From Leptidea sinapis (lineage: Eukaryota > Arthropoda > Insecta > Lepidoptera > Pieridae), in the NCBI RefSeq assembly GCF_905404315.1, contig NC_066292.1, positions 4,278,001 through 4,342,000 of the forward strand: a stretch of DNA of 64,000 bases, written 5' to 3'. The position numbers and the translations under genes were made by a program. This document shows positions 1 to 11,700 of this stretch, piece by piece. The notes below the pieces were generated by a model, which did no database searches, had not been told where the DNA came from, and was given only the letters and a program-made list of their open reading frames with translations. How positions within the stretch are numbered: position 1 is the first letter of the stretch; each line of letters begins with the position of its first letter.

Positions 1-1148
1 ATAACCGCGGGTCATGCCGAGCTCGTCGACACATTGGCTCGGAGCTACATAAGTTACCACAGCCTTACATAATGTCGCGTGCTGCAGCCATTTAGATACA
101 TTGTCTTAACGTAGGGTGCAAAGGTGCTTTGATATTTACGTTGCTTCGAAATCTTGACCCGTGTCAAGCTTTGATGTGCTATGTTGACTGTATATTAGCT
201 ATTATTACTTGTCTTGTTTAAACAAACTTGTCGATTTACAGTGGATTTAAGCTAAGATGTGGTTTGACACGCGTATATTCTTGGAATTGTTGTGATGATT
301 AAAAAGAGCAGAATTACAATAGCCTTATTTTTCCATACAAAAAGAGAAGTTTAATACTGTTAATTTTTATAGAATAAGACATGTCGCTTTCACACGATAT
401 TTCCTTTCGTCTGAAAAAGGCAAGGCTGGTTCAGCCCCCATATTAATATGTGTTTTTGTCGCAAAATATTAATAATTGTCATTTTGCGTTCTGTAACATA
501 AGGTTAATCAAAATGGCTGACAAAATTAGGTTGGAACTAAAAATTAGTTACTGCATTACTATTATTTAGTACCTAGTAACCAAATAAGTTGAGTCAGTAA
601 TTCTCGAGATCATTAAGCATATAACAAAAACTAAAATTAAGACGACAGTTGAGAACATGAAAATACGTTTAGAATGATTGTATGAAAGCTGTTAGGTATG
701 GGTGTGAAATGATTAGATAGAATGACGAGGTATAATAAAATGGAACGTTGGTTAGCGCTGAATGTATCGAAAACAAGTGATTTGTCGCGGTGAGAACTCG
801 ACACATGCAAATATTTCTCCTAGAATATCAGACTCGTGCTCACATCCGTTGTTTTGGTATCTGGATATCTGTGGTGGTGTGGTGGATAACAGGTGATCCA
901 TACACACGGATTTAAGAACTAAACAATAGTTGTTATTATATTACCGCTGAGTTTGGACATCGCATATGAGCATGGTGTATTTCCTAACGCATCTACAGAG
1001 TTAACCATTTTTGTCGACACAAATGCTTAACATCGTCTTATCAACTAAGATAAGTAAGACTTTGTAAGGCTTTAATCGGAGTCTAGTAACGGAAGTCACA
1101 ATAGAAACTTAACTTGCTACGATTCTAAGATGGAGGGATAGACTTTCT
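1..1148. other. Non-coding stretch, nothing recognised
   Basis: AT-rich sequence with no long open frame, no recognisable exon and no repeat shared with the rest of the window. It may be intron or intergenic DNA upstream of the gene whose exons begin at 18343. Confidence 0.4.
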
Positions 1149-1447
1149 ATGAAAATAAGGGACGAGACGAGCAGGACGTTCAGGTAATTGATACGCCCTA
1201 CCCATTACAATGCAGTGCCGCTCAGGATTATTGAAAAACCCAAAAATTCTGAACGGCACTACAACTGCGCTCGTCACCTTGACACATAAGTTACCAAGTC
1301 TCATTTGCCCAGTAATTTCACTAGCTACGGCGCCCCTCAGACTGAAACAAAGTACTGCTTGCACATTACTGCTTCACGGCAGAAATATGCACCGTTGTGG
1401 TACCCTTAATCTAGTCGGCATCCGGTGCAAAGGAGCCTCCCACTGGT
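1149..1447 (-). repeat. Family A interspersed repeat, near full length
   Basis: First copy of a roughly 300-bp repeat seen about 20 times here. The sense direction is taken as head (CCAGTGGGAGGCTCC) to tail (CGTCCCTTATTTTCAT plus A-rich run), so this copy lies on the minus strand. Most copies carry two hairpins: arms GTGCCGCTCAG/CTGAGCGGCAC around an AATTTTTGGG loop region, and CAGTAATG/CATTACTG. The A-rich tail and lack of terminal inverted repeats favour a SINE or a truncated LINE 3' end over a DNA transposon. One hairpin arm here carries a mismatch (GAACGG). The short open frames inside it are not genes. Confidence 0.8.
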
Positions 1448-1624
1448 GCCTATAGACTACGCCTAGACTATAAAACTGAAAAAAGTTATAAATTACGGAA
1501 CGTGAAAATAGTGGACCGTTGTATAATATTTTAAGATAAATTAACAGCTCGAATGAAAATTTGAAAATGGTTTTATAAGCATAAGATCGTTCTAATAAAT
1601 AAATAAATATAAAATAACATTACT

Positions 1625-1732
1625 GTGTTTCCGTCTGAAGGGCACCGTAGCTAGTGAAATAACCGTGCAAATTAGACTTAACATCTTAATTATGTCTCAA
1701 GGTGACGAGCGCAATTGTAGTGCAAAAATTTA
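1625..1732 (+). repeat. Family A repeat, central fragment
   Basis: It matches the middle of family A, from the GTCTGAAGGGC block to GAGCGCAATTGTAGTGC. It is cut off where the next copy begins, giving a head-to-tail pair. Confidence 0.7.
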
Positions 1733-2035
1733 TCAGTGGAAGGCTCCTTTGCACAGGAAGCCGGTTAGATTATGGATACCACAACAGCGCCTATTTCTGC
1801 CGTGAAGCAGTAAGCTGTTAACATTACTGTGTTTCGGTCTGAAGGGCGCCGTAGCTAGTGAAATTACTGCACAGATGAGGCTTAACACCTTATGTCTCAA
1901 GCTCAACCGCAACTGTTGTGCCGCTCAGAATTTTTGGGTTGTTTCAAGAATCCTGAGCGGCACTGCATTGTAATGGGTAGGGCGTATCAATTACCATCAG
2001 CTGAACGTCCTGCTCGTCTCGTCCCATATTTTCAT
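1733..2035 (+). repeat. Family A interspersed repeat, full length
   Basis: Runs from the AGTGGAAGGCTCC head to the CGTCTCGTCCCATATTTTCAT tail and an AAATAAATAAAT run. The large hairpin is intact. It directly follows the truncated copy to its left. Confidence 0.8.
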
Positions 2036-2477
2036 TTAAATAAATAAATGCGACTAATTTCCATCTTGTTCTTTATTAATATTTTAAGGTTAAGTTGGAT
2101 ACAATATTCATGTCAAAAAGAATCCCACGCAGGCATCGTGAAGAAAAGTCTAAAGTCAGTTAAAAATGACTCAATTATTAGAAGAAAATACGAACTTCTT
2201 TAAGATAAAATCCAAAAGGCAGTTAAGTTGTTGAAATATCGTGAACTAATTCAGTCAATAGCTTCAAAGAAACAGATAACAAGGTGACGACTAGAGCCCT
2301 TCTTGAGGAGTGTAGTGGACTAGTCTCTCGTGACAAAGATTGAAAAATTGGCCGCTATATTGTCACACATAGAAGTGGGACTCAGTGCGAAATTCTGTCT
2401 AAGAACGTGCTTAGTTCTATTTTCCATGAGTGAATTATCTAAGGATATCTATGGTGAGTGAGATAATTTATGATGTA
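2036..2477. other. Non-coding stretch, nothing recognised
   Basis: No open frame of note and no repeat match inside the window. It may be the decayed 5' part of the LINE that follows, but I see no reverse-transcriptase motif to support that. Confidence 0.3.
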
Positions 2478-2835
2478 TATGCTTTTACAACAAGATCCCA
2501 GAAAATGTTCAAAACAAAAGTATTACGTTATTCTAAAGAATTGTTAAAAAGCGTTTGTGTGGTAGAGGTTACTATAACATAAATGACTTTCTTAATGATA
2601 CCACAGATTGGGAATGGAGTGACCGCCCTTGGGCTATTAAATACTAAGTTAATTGTACAATATTACTTTGTAAACATATTTATTCGATGAAAAAAAAAAG
2701 CCCGCTGAGTTTGTTGCGCCCATTCTTCTCAGGTCTTGAGGCATTCATTTTGGAATGGGTCGTAGTTTTTTGACTTTCAATAAGTGATGTCACATCCTAT
2801 TTTGAATAAAACTATTTGAATTTGAACTTGAATAT
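2478..2835 (+). mobile_element. LINE family B1, 3' end (dead)
   Basis: The frame gives the C-terminal end of a LINE ORF2: CFYNKIPENVQNK, one in-frame stop, then KKRLCGRGYYNINDF and NDTTDWEW. The same ending occurs in the longer copy at 27763-29348. The 3' untranslated tail (CCCGCTGAGTTTG ... GACATCACTTATT region) ends in a TTTGAATTTGAA-type short repeat near 2815-2830. It is 5'-truncated, as is usual after incomplete target-primed reverse transcription. Confidence 0.75.
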
Positions 2836-2959
2836 GCTCAAATATTGCTGTTGTTCTATATAATCTTTTCTTTTTGAGGCAGGATGGAAAGACAAACTTT
2901 TGGATTAAATTTTAATTCCTATTATGTACCATACCACACCACAGATACCTACTATGACT

Positions 2960-3435
2960 TTTTACCACAGTGTTGGAAGACGAAGGTTTTCAACCATTGT
3001 TTGTTGCGAGTGATGACTTACGGTACGCAGACGATGTCGCGAACTATGGGCCTGATGAGAAAGCTCATGGTCGCTCAGAGGACAATGGAGAGGGCTATGC
3101 TCGGAGTTTCCCTAGAAGATCGAATCAGAAATGAGGAGATTCGAAGGAGATACAAAGTCACCGACATAGCCCAAGTGATTGCGAAATTAAAGTGGCAGTG
3201 GGCATGGCACATAGTTCGACGGACACATGGCCATTAGGGTAGTAAAGTGCTCGAATGGCTGTACTACGTACCGGAATACGCAGTTTTTGTAGGCCACCCA
3301 CAAGAAGGACAGACGATCTGGTCAAGATCGCCGCAATACGTTGGATGAGGGCAGCGCAGGATAGTCGTGGAAATCTTTGAGGGATGCCTTTGTCCAGCAG
3401 TGGACGTCTTCCGGTTGATGATGATGATAATGACA
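2960..3435 (+). mobile_element. RTE-type LINE, C-terminal fragment
   Basis: The frame encodes the typical end of an RTE-clade reverse transcriptase: KTKVFNHCLLRVMTYG, then AQRTMERAMLGVSLEDR and IRNEEIRRR, then KLKWQWAWHI. A stop follows at 3235. Frame-shifted remains (RPPTRRTDD, RWMRAAQD) continue to a GATGATGATGATAATG tail near 3417-3435. It is a 5'-truncated dead copy. Related 3' ends lie at 40895-41100 and 56735-56970. Confidence 0.75.
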
Positions 3436-3868
3436 TATTATGTCCAGGGTAAGGTAGAAGGTAACAGACAGGAAGGAAGACCTTTGTCACATTTTTGGTT
3501 TTATTAAGATACATATAAAGATATATACGTGGAGCATGAATACTGCAACCAGGCAATCGGTTGGTATATCAAGAGATAATTCAAGAGAGAACTGTAATAG
3601 TTAATTAATTCCTTCGCTAACATTTTGACATTTAAGGCAATGTTCACTTAATCTGACTGAGGATAGTTTAATTAGAATGTTACGTACCGAGAATTCCTTC
3701 AGACTTGCTGTGTTTATTATATTTTCATATAATATGTTCAATCGCCTTGTAGCTTTCTTGTTGTTCAAAAAAAATGCAAGATTTTTTTTGCCTTGCCTTT
3801 TATGCCTTTAACACTTACATTCGTACTACGTGTACCCACTTACGGCACAAATGTCATATATTTTTTTA
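3436..3868. other. Non-coding stretch, nothing recognised
   Basis: AT-rich sequence between two mobile elements. No coding signal is seen. Confidence 0.3.
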
Positions 3869-4157
3869 ATGAAAATAAGGGACAAGACGAGTAAGGCGTT
3901 CAGCTGGTAATTGCCTTGTACATTACAATACAGTACCGCTTAGGATTCTTGAAAAACCCAAAATTTTTGAGCAGCACTATAATTGCGCTCGTCACCTTGA
4001 GACACAAGTCTTGAGACACCAGTAATTTCACTAGTTACAACGCCCTTCAGACCATAACACAGTAATGTTTACACATTACTAGTTCACCGCCGTAATAAGA
4101 ACTGTTGTGGTACCCATAATCTAGCTGGCAGCCTATGCAAAGGAGTCTCCCATTGGT
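3869..4157 (-). repeat. Family A repeat
   Basis: Begins after a T-run with ATGAAAATAAGGGACAAGACG and ends at GTCTCCCATTGGT. It has a short internal loss after GAGACACAAG and an altered hairpin, so it is an older copy. Confidence 0.75.
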
Positions 4158-4768
4158 AAACTATTTAAGCTTTAGAGCCAACAAAGATATCTTATACACG
4201 AACATCTCGTTGTTACATCACCTTCAAAAGAAGCGTATGCACTATAGGCCTGCATCACTTATATGATAACATTGGTCTTATCACCACCAGGTAGCAATGA
4301 CCACTTATCACCACCAGCTTAACTGAATTGATCTCCTGCTGAAAAGCTTATAAATACCTATGTAATCTAACTGTGTGGAAATAAAACATTTTAAAGGCTG
4401 AAATCAAACATTATAACATCAACTACTATCTTCAGTCATTCTGTGTACGTGAAGTTTGAAACAAAGTGGAAACATCGTTAAACTACAAAATAATCCAATC
4501 ATGATTAATATCCCTTTAAAGGCTTATAATGTTCTCAACAATGCTAATTATAAAAATAATAGAGTTAGTTTATACTACAACTATACTCATTAGTCAAATT
4601 TCAAAGAACTTGTATAACATTTGTCCCCGTAAATAATTTATCTTAACTAAGTATTCTTAGGAATATACCAGTATATTTGCATACTCCTTAATCAACAACA
4701 CATATTCAGGTTTCGCGTAAGGCAAGCCTAGCGCCATGTGCCGTATTTAGTAAGGTCTTCTGTCCTAG
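4158..4768. other. Non-coding stretch, nothing recognised
   Basis: AT-rich. A TTATCACCACCAG motif occurs twice within 40 bp near 4280-4316. Otherwise there is nothing I can identify. Confidence 0.3.
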
Positions 4769-5030
4769 AATTTGCTGTGGACCTCTTGTGCACCAATGAC
4801 ACTGATATTGATACTCTCCAAACGGAAACTTAACGTAAATTTATTCAGTCTACCGCATGCACTTTTTAGTCTGTAGGTTTCAAGCTAAATGTAAGTGGGA
4901 TAAAAATGTACTTCGGTCAAAAATTGTTTATATATAATATTGAATGAGCAAGTTTATTTAATCTAAAAACCTCACGCAAAGTTTTCCAGTCACAGGTACC
5001 TTTAAAATTATTTGTATATATCCCCGCGCG
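4769..5030 (+). mobile_element. Decayed LINE reverse-transcriptase fragment
   Basis: Across several frames the sequence gives EFAVDLLCTNDTDIDTLQ and later GFKLNVSGIKMYFG. This resembles the F-A-D-D catalytic motif C of a LINE reverse transcriptase, with the first Asp changed to Val, followed by its thumb region. It lies just upstream of a family B2 LINE end and may be part of the same insertion. Stops and frameshifts show it is dead. Confidence 0.4.
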
Positions 5031-5135
5031 TTATGAATGGGACAAGCCGCCATCTTTGTGACGTCATAGCTACGTAATGTTCATATACACAAATACACAC
5101 GTTAATAATCTAACGTGCCGTTTGCATATTCAGGA

Positions 5136-5475
5136 TTTCCTGGAACTAAATGTGTACACTATTATAATAAAGTCCCAGCCACCGTTCAGGCATTATCTAT
5201 AAATAAATTTAAATTTTTATAAAAAATTTAAATGTTTAATAAATCCTACTACTCCAAAGCTGAAACTAACAGCCTGGGTCTAGATTATGATTATGTTGTA
5301 GCAATAGCAATAGCAATGACAATACAATATTGTATATTTGATTAAAAGAGCGCCATTTATTTCCGAAGCAGTATTAGTATCTACTATCTACTATATTAGA
5401 AATGACATCAAAAAGTATTCTAAAGGAATTAATTTTGAGAAAACAAATGCTTTTTATGCCTTTTTATTAACGTAA
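5136..5475 (+). mobile_element. LINE family B2, 3' end (dead)
   Basis: Matches the copies at 8262-8740 and 36297-36775: the block TATAATAAAGTCCCAGCCAC, then a TTAGAAATGACATCAAAAAG block and an AAATGCTTTTTATGCC tail. The coding part is broken and a segment of the tail is missing. Confidence 0.7.
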
Positions 5476-6930
5476 CGCATCCTATGTGACGGAACCGTAC
5501 CTGTTTCAACGTGCGGAGGATACTTAGTTATTTAGTTTATTTTTAAATTATATAGTGTGGCACCTAGAACTAAAGTCATAATGTGAACTGGCTAACATTT
5601 GAAGATGGAATGCCTCTTGGAGATATGAAGTGGCTGGCTAGATCCCTAGATGTCACAGTGCTTTTTTCTTTGGGTCTTTTTTAAATCTCGCAGTTACTAC
5701 AATAGAGGGTAAACTTTGAAACTTGAAGGATTAAAGAAGAATTCGACTATCTGGAGTCATGTTTGTATGCAAGCTGTTGCTATTCAAACGCCATTAACCA
5801 AAAACAAACGTGCATTAACTCGTAAATATGTATATCGATCAAGTAGTAATTTAACGTCATCATTAAAGTTTTCGTTACAACAAAGTTAATTTATTTTCCT
5901 TTTTACCATAATATAATATTCTCAATGGTCGGCAATGTTCTTGTGCTTTCTGGTGTTGAGTGGTGGTGATCACTTAACGTAGGTAGTAGTTACTTTAGAA
6001 AAATTAAAAAAAAAATTAAGACTTATAGAAATGCGATGACAATTATAACAGTTACATAAAGCTATGCACAATACTAAATAAATAGCATTGGAATGTAAAT
6101 AACAATATATGCCAATATTATCTATAAATAGTATATTTATATAGTAATAAAAAGTCATTTACTATTTAATACTTTATTTACCTAATTCATATGGCAGAAA
6201 TCACTGGCTTATGCTCAAAATGTTATATAGATATAACCTTCACGGCTATCTGCAAGAATAGAACAAAAGGAAATATAATAATAACACTGAAAAACAGAGC
6301 GAAACAAAAACTTACTCAACAATCTACAAAATATTTGAGATGCAACGTGGGGGGCAAGTACAAAAACCATTGAGCAAAACTAACAATGCAGAACCCACAA
6401 AAACACAGTCTTCTTAAACTAATCATTGCAAGTTATTGTTTAAAAAACAATTTGTATAAAGATTGCATGAATTTCACGCCTTCGCTGTAATATAGAAAGT
6501 GACAAGAATATCTAAAATTTTGTAACTCTCGTACTTGATGCGACAAAACAAGACGAAATAATGTCGCAAGTAAGAGTCGATCACGCGGCCTTCAATTTCT
6601 TTTCTTATATGCCAGCACTCATCTGGGAGGCAATGCCGTGGAGACTATAATTACACATGTGATATATAAAAACTTGACAAGTGTAAGGAATCTTGAGGAT
6701 CCTCTAAGACTAGAATCTCTAGCTAATATTTTTATATGGAAATTTTAGCATAAAATACGATAAAACTGTGCTGGTATATTTCGAAGACTTTCTATCTTTT
6801 AACGTTTTACTACGACTATCCCTCAAGCATTATATTTTTGCTGGTTATGGATGGATAAGAAGTGAGAAGACGATCAAGTCGTTCACAATTTGTCGTGGAG
6901 AGTTTGTTATTCGCACTACAAGGGCCCATA
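5476..6930. other. Non-coding stretch, nothing recognised
   Basis: AT-rich. The open frames near 5970-6158, 6191-6373 and 6768-7028 have no domain, no splice support and no recognisable family. I see no gene. Confidence 0.35.
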
Positions 6931-7560
6931 TAATTCTGAGCGGCACTGCGATTGCTATCGTAGCCTTGAGACATAAAATATTGCGTCTCGCAAGCCCAGT
7001 AGTTTCATTAGCTACGGCATTCTTCTAACCGAAATACGAATATTGTTTGCACATAGAAACACTGGAGAGGTTCCAAAGCAAAACCATTAGAAACATGCCT
7101 AATATTCCTTAGCATGTTAGCAACAAACTGATGTACGCAGATATTAAATTGGAAATTATTAAGCAAGAAATAGAACAATTCAGTAGAAGCTAACAGAGTA
7201 GACATAACAGTCACAGAAACGAACTTGCTACTCAACTTCTGGGTCCTGGGAGCCTTAAATTCCTCAAGCCTTAAAAATCCTTAAGCCTGAGGTTGAAGCG
7301 AAACAGTATTCAGAGACTAGCACAAGATTCTTGGACAAGAAGTGAGAGACTTCTCAATGGAAAAGCCTCTCCTTAACACCACAATACCAAAATACAGTCA
7401 TATTAAGCACATTCGATCATCTTAAAAAGACGCATTGCCAAGTCGCAGAATACAGAAAAAAAAATGTGTTTGCAGCACATTACTGCTTGGCGGCAGTCAC
7501 AGAAGCCGCTCTGTACTGGGAATCATTTTGCTGGCAACTTCAGGAGCCTGCCACAGAAAG
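6931..7560 (-). repeat. Family A repeat, split by an insertion
   Basis: The tail-side half (6931-7054) matches family A up to TTGTTTGCACAT. The head-side half resumes at 7467 with TGTTTGCAGCACATTACTGC and ends at GGAGCCTGCCA. The repeated TGTTTGCA-ACAT sequence looks like a target-site duplication around the inserted LINE. Confidence 0.6.
7055..7466 (+). mobile_element. Jockey-type LINE 3' fragment inserted in family A
   Basis: The frame reads ETLERFQSKTIRNMPNIP, a stop, then HVSNKLMYADIKLEIIKQEI and ELATQLL. This is the usual C-terminal region of Jockey-clade ORF2 proteins (RFQSK.LR, then DL.I..V..EI, then N.LA..L). It ends in ACAGAAAAAAAAATG, an A-rich tail, and is bounded by a near-identical 11-13 bp direct repeat. 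In-frame stops show it is dead. Confidence 0.6.
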
Positions 7561-8261
7561 CACTAAGCCGTACTCTAAGCTGAAGTTATGTCCTATATTA
7601 TTGTTATGTTTCACTAGCTGCTGCCTATGACGTCACTCATAGCTAAAATCTAGCGTAATATTATTAGGTTGTAGCCTATATTACGTTGTCCCGACATTTA
7701 TTAATATTCAGGCAAAATTTGAATTTAATCTTACAGATAAACAGACAATAAATCTATAAACTACTCTCATGGCTTCAGTATTTCTTTTTAAGAATATATA
7801 ACACACAGCAAGTCTTATGGCTATTTTTTAAATTTTATATATTTATGATTTCTATATGTCCTATATTATAATACTTTTAGTGCTTTGCATCAAAGCATCT
7901 TTGCAAGCAAAAATCTTTGAATCAAAGTAGTTTCTACAGGAAGAATCCAAGCAAGGATGTGACAGGCGTGTATATGTGTATATGTACTATGAATCAATTA
8001 CTCCGTCCCATTCGATAATCTCAATCCAAACCTTCAACAAAAAGACTGCGCATGAGGCAGTAGGGTTAGATAGGATAGGCGGTAGGATAACATACGTATT
8101 CTAACCCTAACGGGGCACTGCAGTCTAAACAAACAAATCTCTATCTTAGGCTTCAGAGATTGCAGAGCGTGTAGATTCTGTAATAGTGCATATGAAACCG
8201 TGTTAAACATCCTCTCTGAAGTCTAAATGTGGTGCTGTTAACGTAGCATATCTATATTATA
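7561..8261. other. Non-coding stretch, nothing recognised
   Basis: No coding signal is seen and no match to the other repeats in the window. Confidence 0.3.
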
Positions 8262-8740
8262 TCGTCACCTTTTTGCTCTTAAAAGTGATTTTCATTATTA
8301 TAACACTCGAAATAAGGGATTGCTTGTAACTAATTCTAGTAGGCTTCGAAAGATACATAATAGCTTTAAGGGTAAATGTATACACTTTTATAATAAAGTC
8401 TCAGCCACTGTTCAGGCATTATTTATAAATAAATTTAAATGTTTTATATTAAAATGTCTCTGTCGAATATTCTATTACTCCACAGCTGAATATCTAAGTG
8501 ATCGTACATCCTGGGACTAGATTATGATTATTTTATAGCGATAGAAATGACTGTACCATATTGTATATTTTTATTGAAAAGAGCGCAGAAAAATAATGCT
8601 GGGGGAGTTTCTTGCGCCGCTTCTTCTCTCTCAGAGCCCTATTTGTTTCCGAAGCGGTAGTAGTATATGGTATGTTAGAAATGACATCAAAAAGAATTCT
8701 AAATGAATCAATTTTGAGAAAATAAATGCCTTTTATGAAG
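8262..8740 (+). mobile_element. LINE family B2, 3' end
   Basis: The open frame ends with RKIHNSFKGKCIHFYNKVS, then KFKCFILKCLCRIFYYSTAEY and a stop after DRTSWD. It is followed by about 220 bp of tail with TTCTTGCGCCGCTTCTTCTC and GAAATGACATCAAAAAG blocks. It is about 90% like the copy at 36297-36775 by eye. The protein ending parallels family B1 (CICFYNMIPENV ... DTTDWE), so B1 and B2 are related LINE families. Confidence 0.75.
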
Positions 8741-11700
8741 ACTAATCCTTCAACCACTTGAGATACGTCACCGCAAAAGATATAAGAGATACATGAAAAG
8801 AATCAATCTTAATATTGGTCGCAGTGAAACAGGGCAGCCTTGAACTATACTAAAGCCGCTTTACCAACACACCAGAATTCGAATTTCAAATACAAAATTA
8901 CGTAATTAAAAAATTTGAAAAAACTATCTATAGTGACTACCGGCCTGTCTCATTGATGACGTCAAGTAAACCACAAGCTGGTCATCAAAAAAAAAGTAAA
9001 ACAATATTTTACTTTAGCAAAAGCAAAATGTAATTACGACACAAAACCTGGTATTTTAATGGATGTTATTTGCCAAGCGTTGTAAGTACATAATTTACTT
9101 CAATGACAATCTGTTTAGAAACAAAACGAGTCATTGCTTCCGTAATTATAAGAAATACTAGTTTTTGCTTCGACAGTGACAACCTTGGCAATCAGAGATG
9201 TTTAGTTATGGCTAATTTATTTTTTATGTCTCTCGACGTCACCCACCTCAGTAGTATATCTACTTATCTATACTTAAAATAAAGTTATACAGGTATATAA
9301 AGGTACATTAAATATTAAAAAAATATATTCAAATGTTTGTTCTGGTTGTAGGCCGCAAAAATAGCGCTTTTAGGTGTCTTAAATTAAGGTAATCTTAGAT
9401 CATTTATATCCCTAGTTAGACTATAATGACAGCTGTGAAAACGTCGAAAAAAATTGAATTAAGAACTAACCTGTATTTTAAGTACTTCACGCTCACTAAC
9501 ACAAAGTATCATACAAATTGCGAATGTAAGACGTAGCTTATCGCACACGTGTTAACTAAAATTACTGGCCTGTTTTCATCGGTTGTCTAAGGCAAGAGAC
9601 TCTATCTAGGCGTAAAAGTTATTTAAGTAACCAACTTATTTTAACCTAACTGAAGTTGAGCATCATTGAACCCAAGGTTGTTTAACATTCAAATAATCTG
9701 ATATATTGTATATACGTATGTCTCTTATTCATTCTTTTGGAGCTGTAAAAGAACATAGATTATTATAGACAGACAGCATGATAGCAAAATACTATATATC
9801 TTCTTTCATACTAAATTATGAAGTAGGTATTAAAAAAAATATCCTCACAAGGAAAATAAATGTTTTACCTAAATTAAAATGAAATCACCGCTATGTTTAT
9901 CACTAATTTTTATCAAACCAATATCCGAGCTCGGAATCCAACACCTATCGTTTTGTATTGTAAGAGAAAATGACGTCACGTGACATAGAGTAAATAAAGA
10001 CTAAAGAAAATCTTTTTAGACACAGGACACTACCGAAAGTGCATGGTAATCAAAAATAGGCAAGATGTGCATAACTTCGATGTATTAATAAATCGACTCA
10101 TAACTCTAGGATCTTGTTAAAACAAATCGTAAACCTGTTTTATTAGAGTAAGCTCTTGTAAAAATCTCCAAAGGAAATATCGTTGATTCTTTATTAGTTT
10201 TGGTCATGTACATCTATTTCTGAATTTACAACAACCGTTTTATGGATGGTAGGCATAAGATTGATATGACAGATCAAAGTACAGGAAGGGTGTTCGATTT
10301 CCGTCCTGATTTTGGGACCAACGCTTGACTGAGCTAATTGGAAAGAAATACTTTGTCTTCCAAATAGAGACATAAACAGACTGTTATGTAATTGAGATTT
10401 ATTGTTGATGCTTTTGTCTGTTAGATATGCTGCATTTTAGAATTTTAATTAGTTCATTTCCGATGCCCGAATTAGAAATGTAAATGGTCTGAATCACCGT
10501 ATTTATGGTATATTATGAGGTCAAGCTCTCTGCAATATTAACTGAACTCTATTATCTCTGCTTAACAATTCGATCTTTGCAAACATTTATTGAATCATAT
10601 TTGGATAAATGAATGGTACCTAAGTCGGTTAAAAATACTTTCCAAATGTTAATGAACGAACAATATTAATTGGCTTCTCGTGTTAGCGATATATTTATGG
10701 ATCACTCGCATCGATAACTTGAGCTTTTTATGATTTGTTGATCGCAGCGCTCTCTGTTGGACGATGACTCATCTCAAATATATATACAAGCTATAAGTAA
10801 ACATTTGTAACGTTTGCATTACGCAGATCGATGATCCATTCAGGTCTGATTAGCACAACAAGTGTACAACAAAATCAATGATATCTGAATGAATGCGTGA
10901 ATTCTTAGTCCCACTTTATTATGAGGACCCGGGTGAGGGATCTATACTCGATATCAAAACTCGGAAAAACGCGTTTCCCCATTGATAAGATCAAGTTCGC
11001 CCCCAAAACCCCCTATAGTAAGTTCCATCCCCAATATTGTTGCTGTTTCTGAGATTTATATTTTATATGTATTTGTCAATGACAAGATTATAAGCCCAAG
11101 CCTAAAATATACATTGGAATATTAAATCTAATTAGAAACTGAATGTTTTCAATTAATCTGTTCATCATCAATAACTTAATTAAGCACATTTCGAATCATA
11201 TAATAAACGTAACAGAACTTAATAATTTAGTCTTAAATGTTACAATTTCAATCCTGGAAGCATAATATCAGTATTGAAAAAAGGTCCTAAGGCCAGACAT
11301 GCCTCTTTTGGATAAAAATAAATTCATGCAAGTAAACTATTTGCCACCGAAATTCGTTGCAGAAATTAATGTGTAATATCTCATTCATCTTTCGGTCTCA
11401 ACTCTAACATTCTATTAGTCAAATAAATGCCGTAACATGCCGACATCATTTAGACACCGGAGCCATTTATCAACGCGAATACATATCTCTTAAATGTTAT
11501 AAGTTATTTTAACGGCGGATGCGAACTCGTTGAGATGTAGGTCAAAGTATGGAATGCGTATGCGTTTTATTTGGACAAACTATGCTTAATGCATTTGTGG
11601 GCTTATTCGATATGTTCGCTAATTGTGTCAAACTAATAGGTTTGCATAAAGTGAGCAACGCAAAGACAATATTGCATTTACATTTGAGATGATTTTCGTT

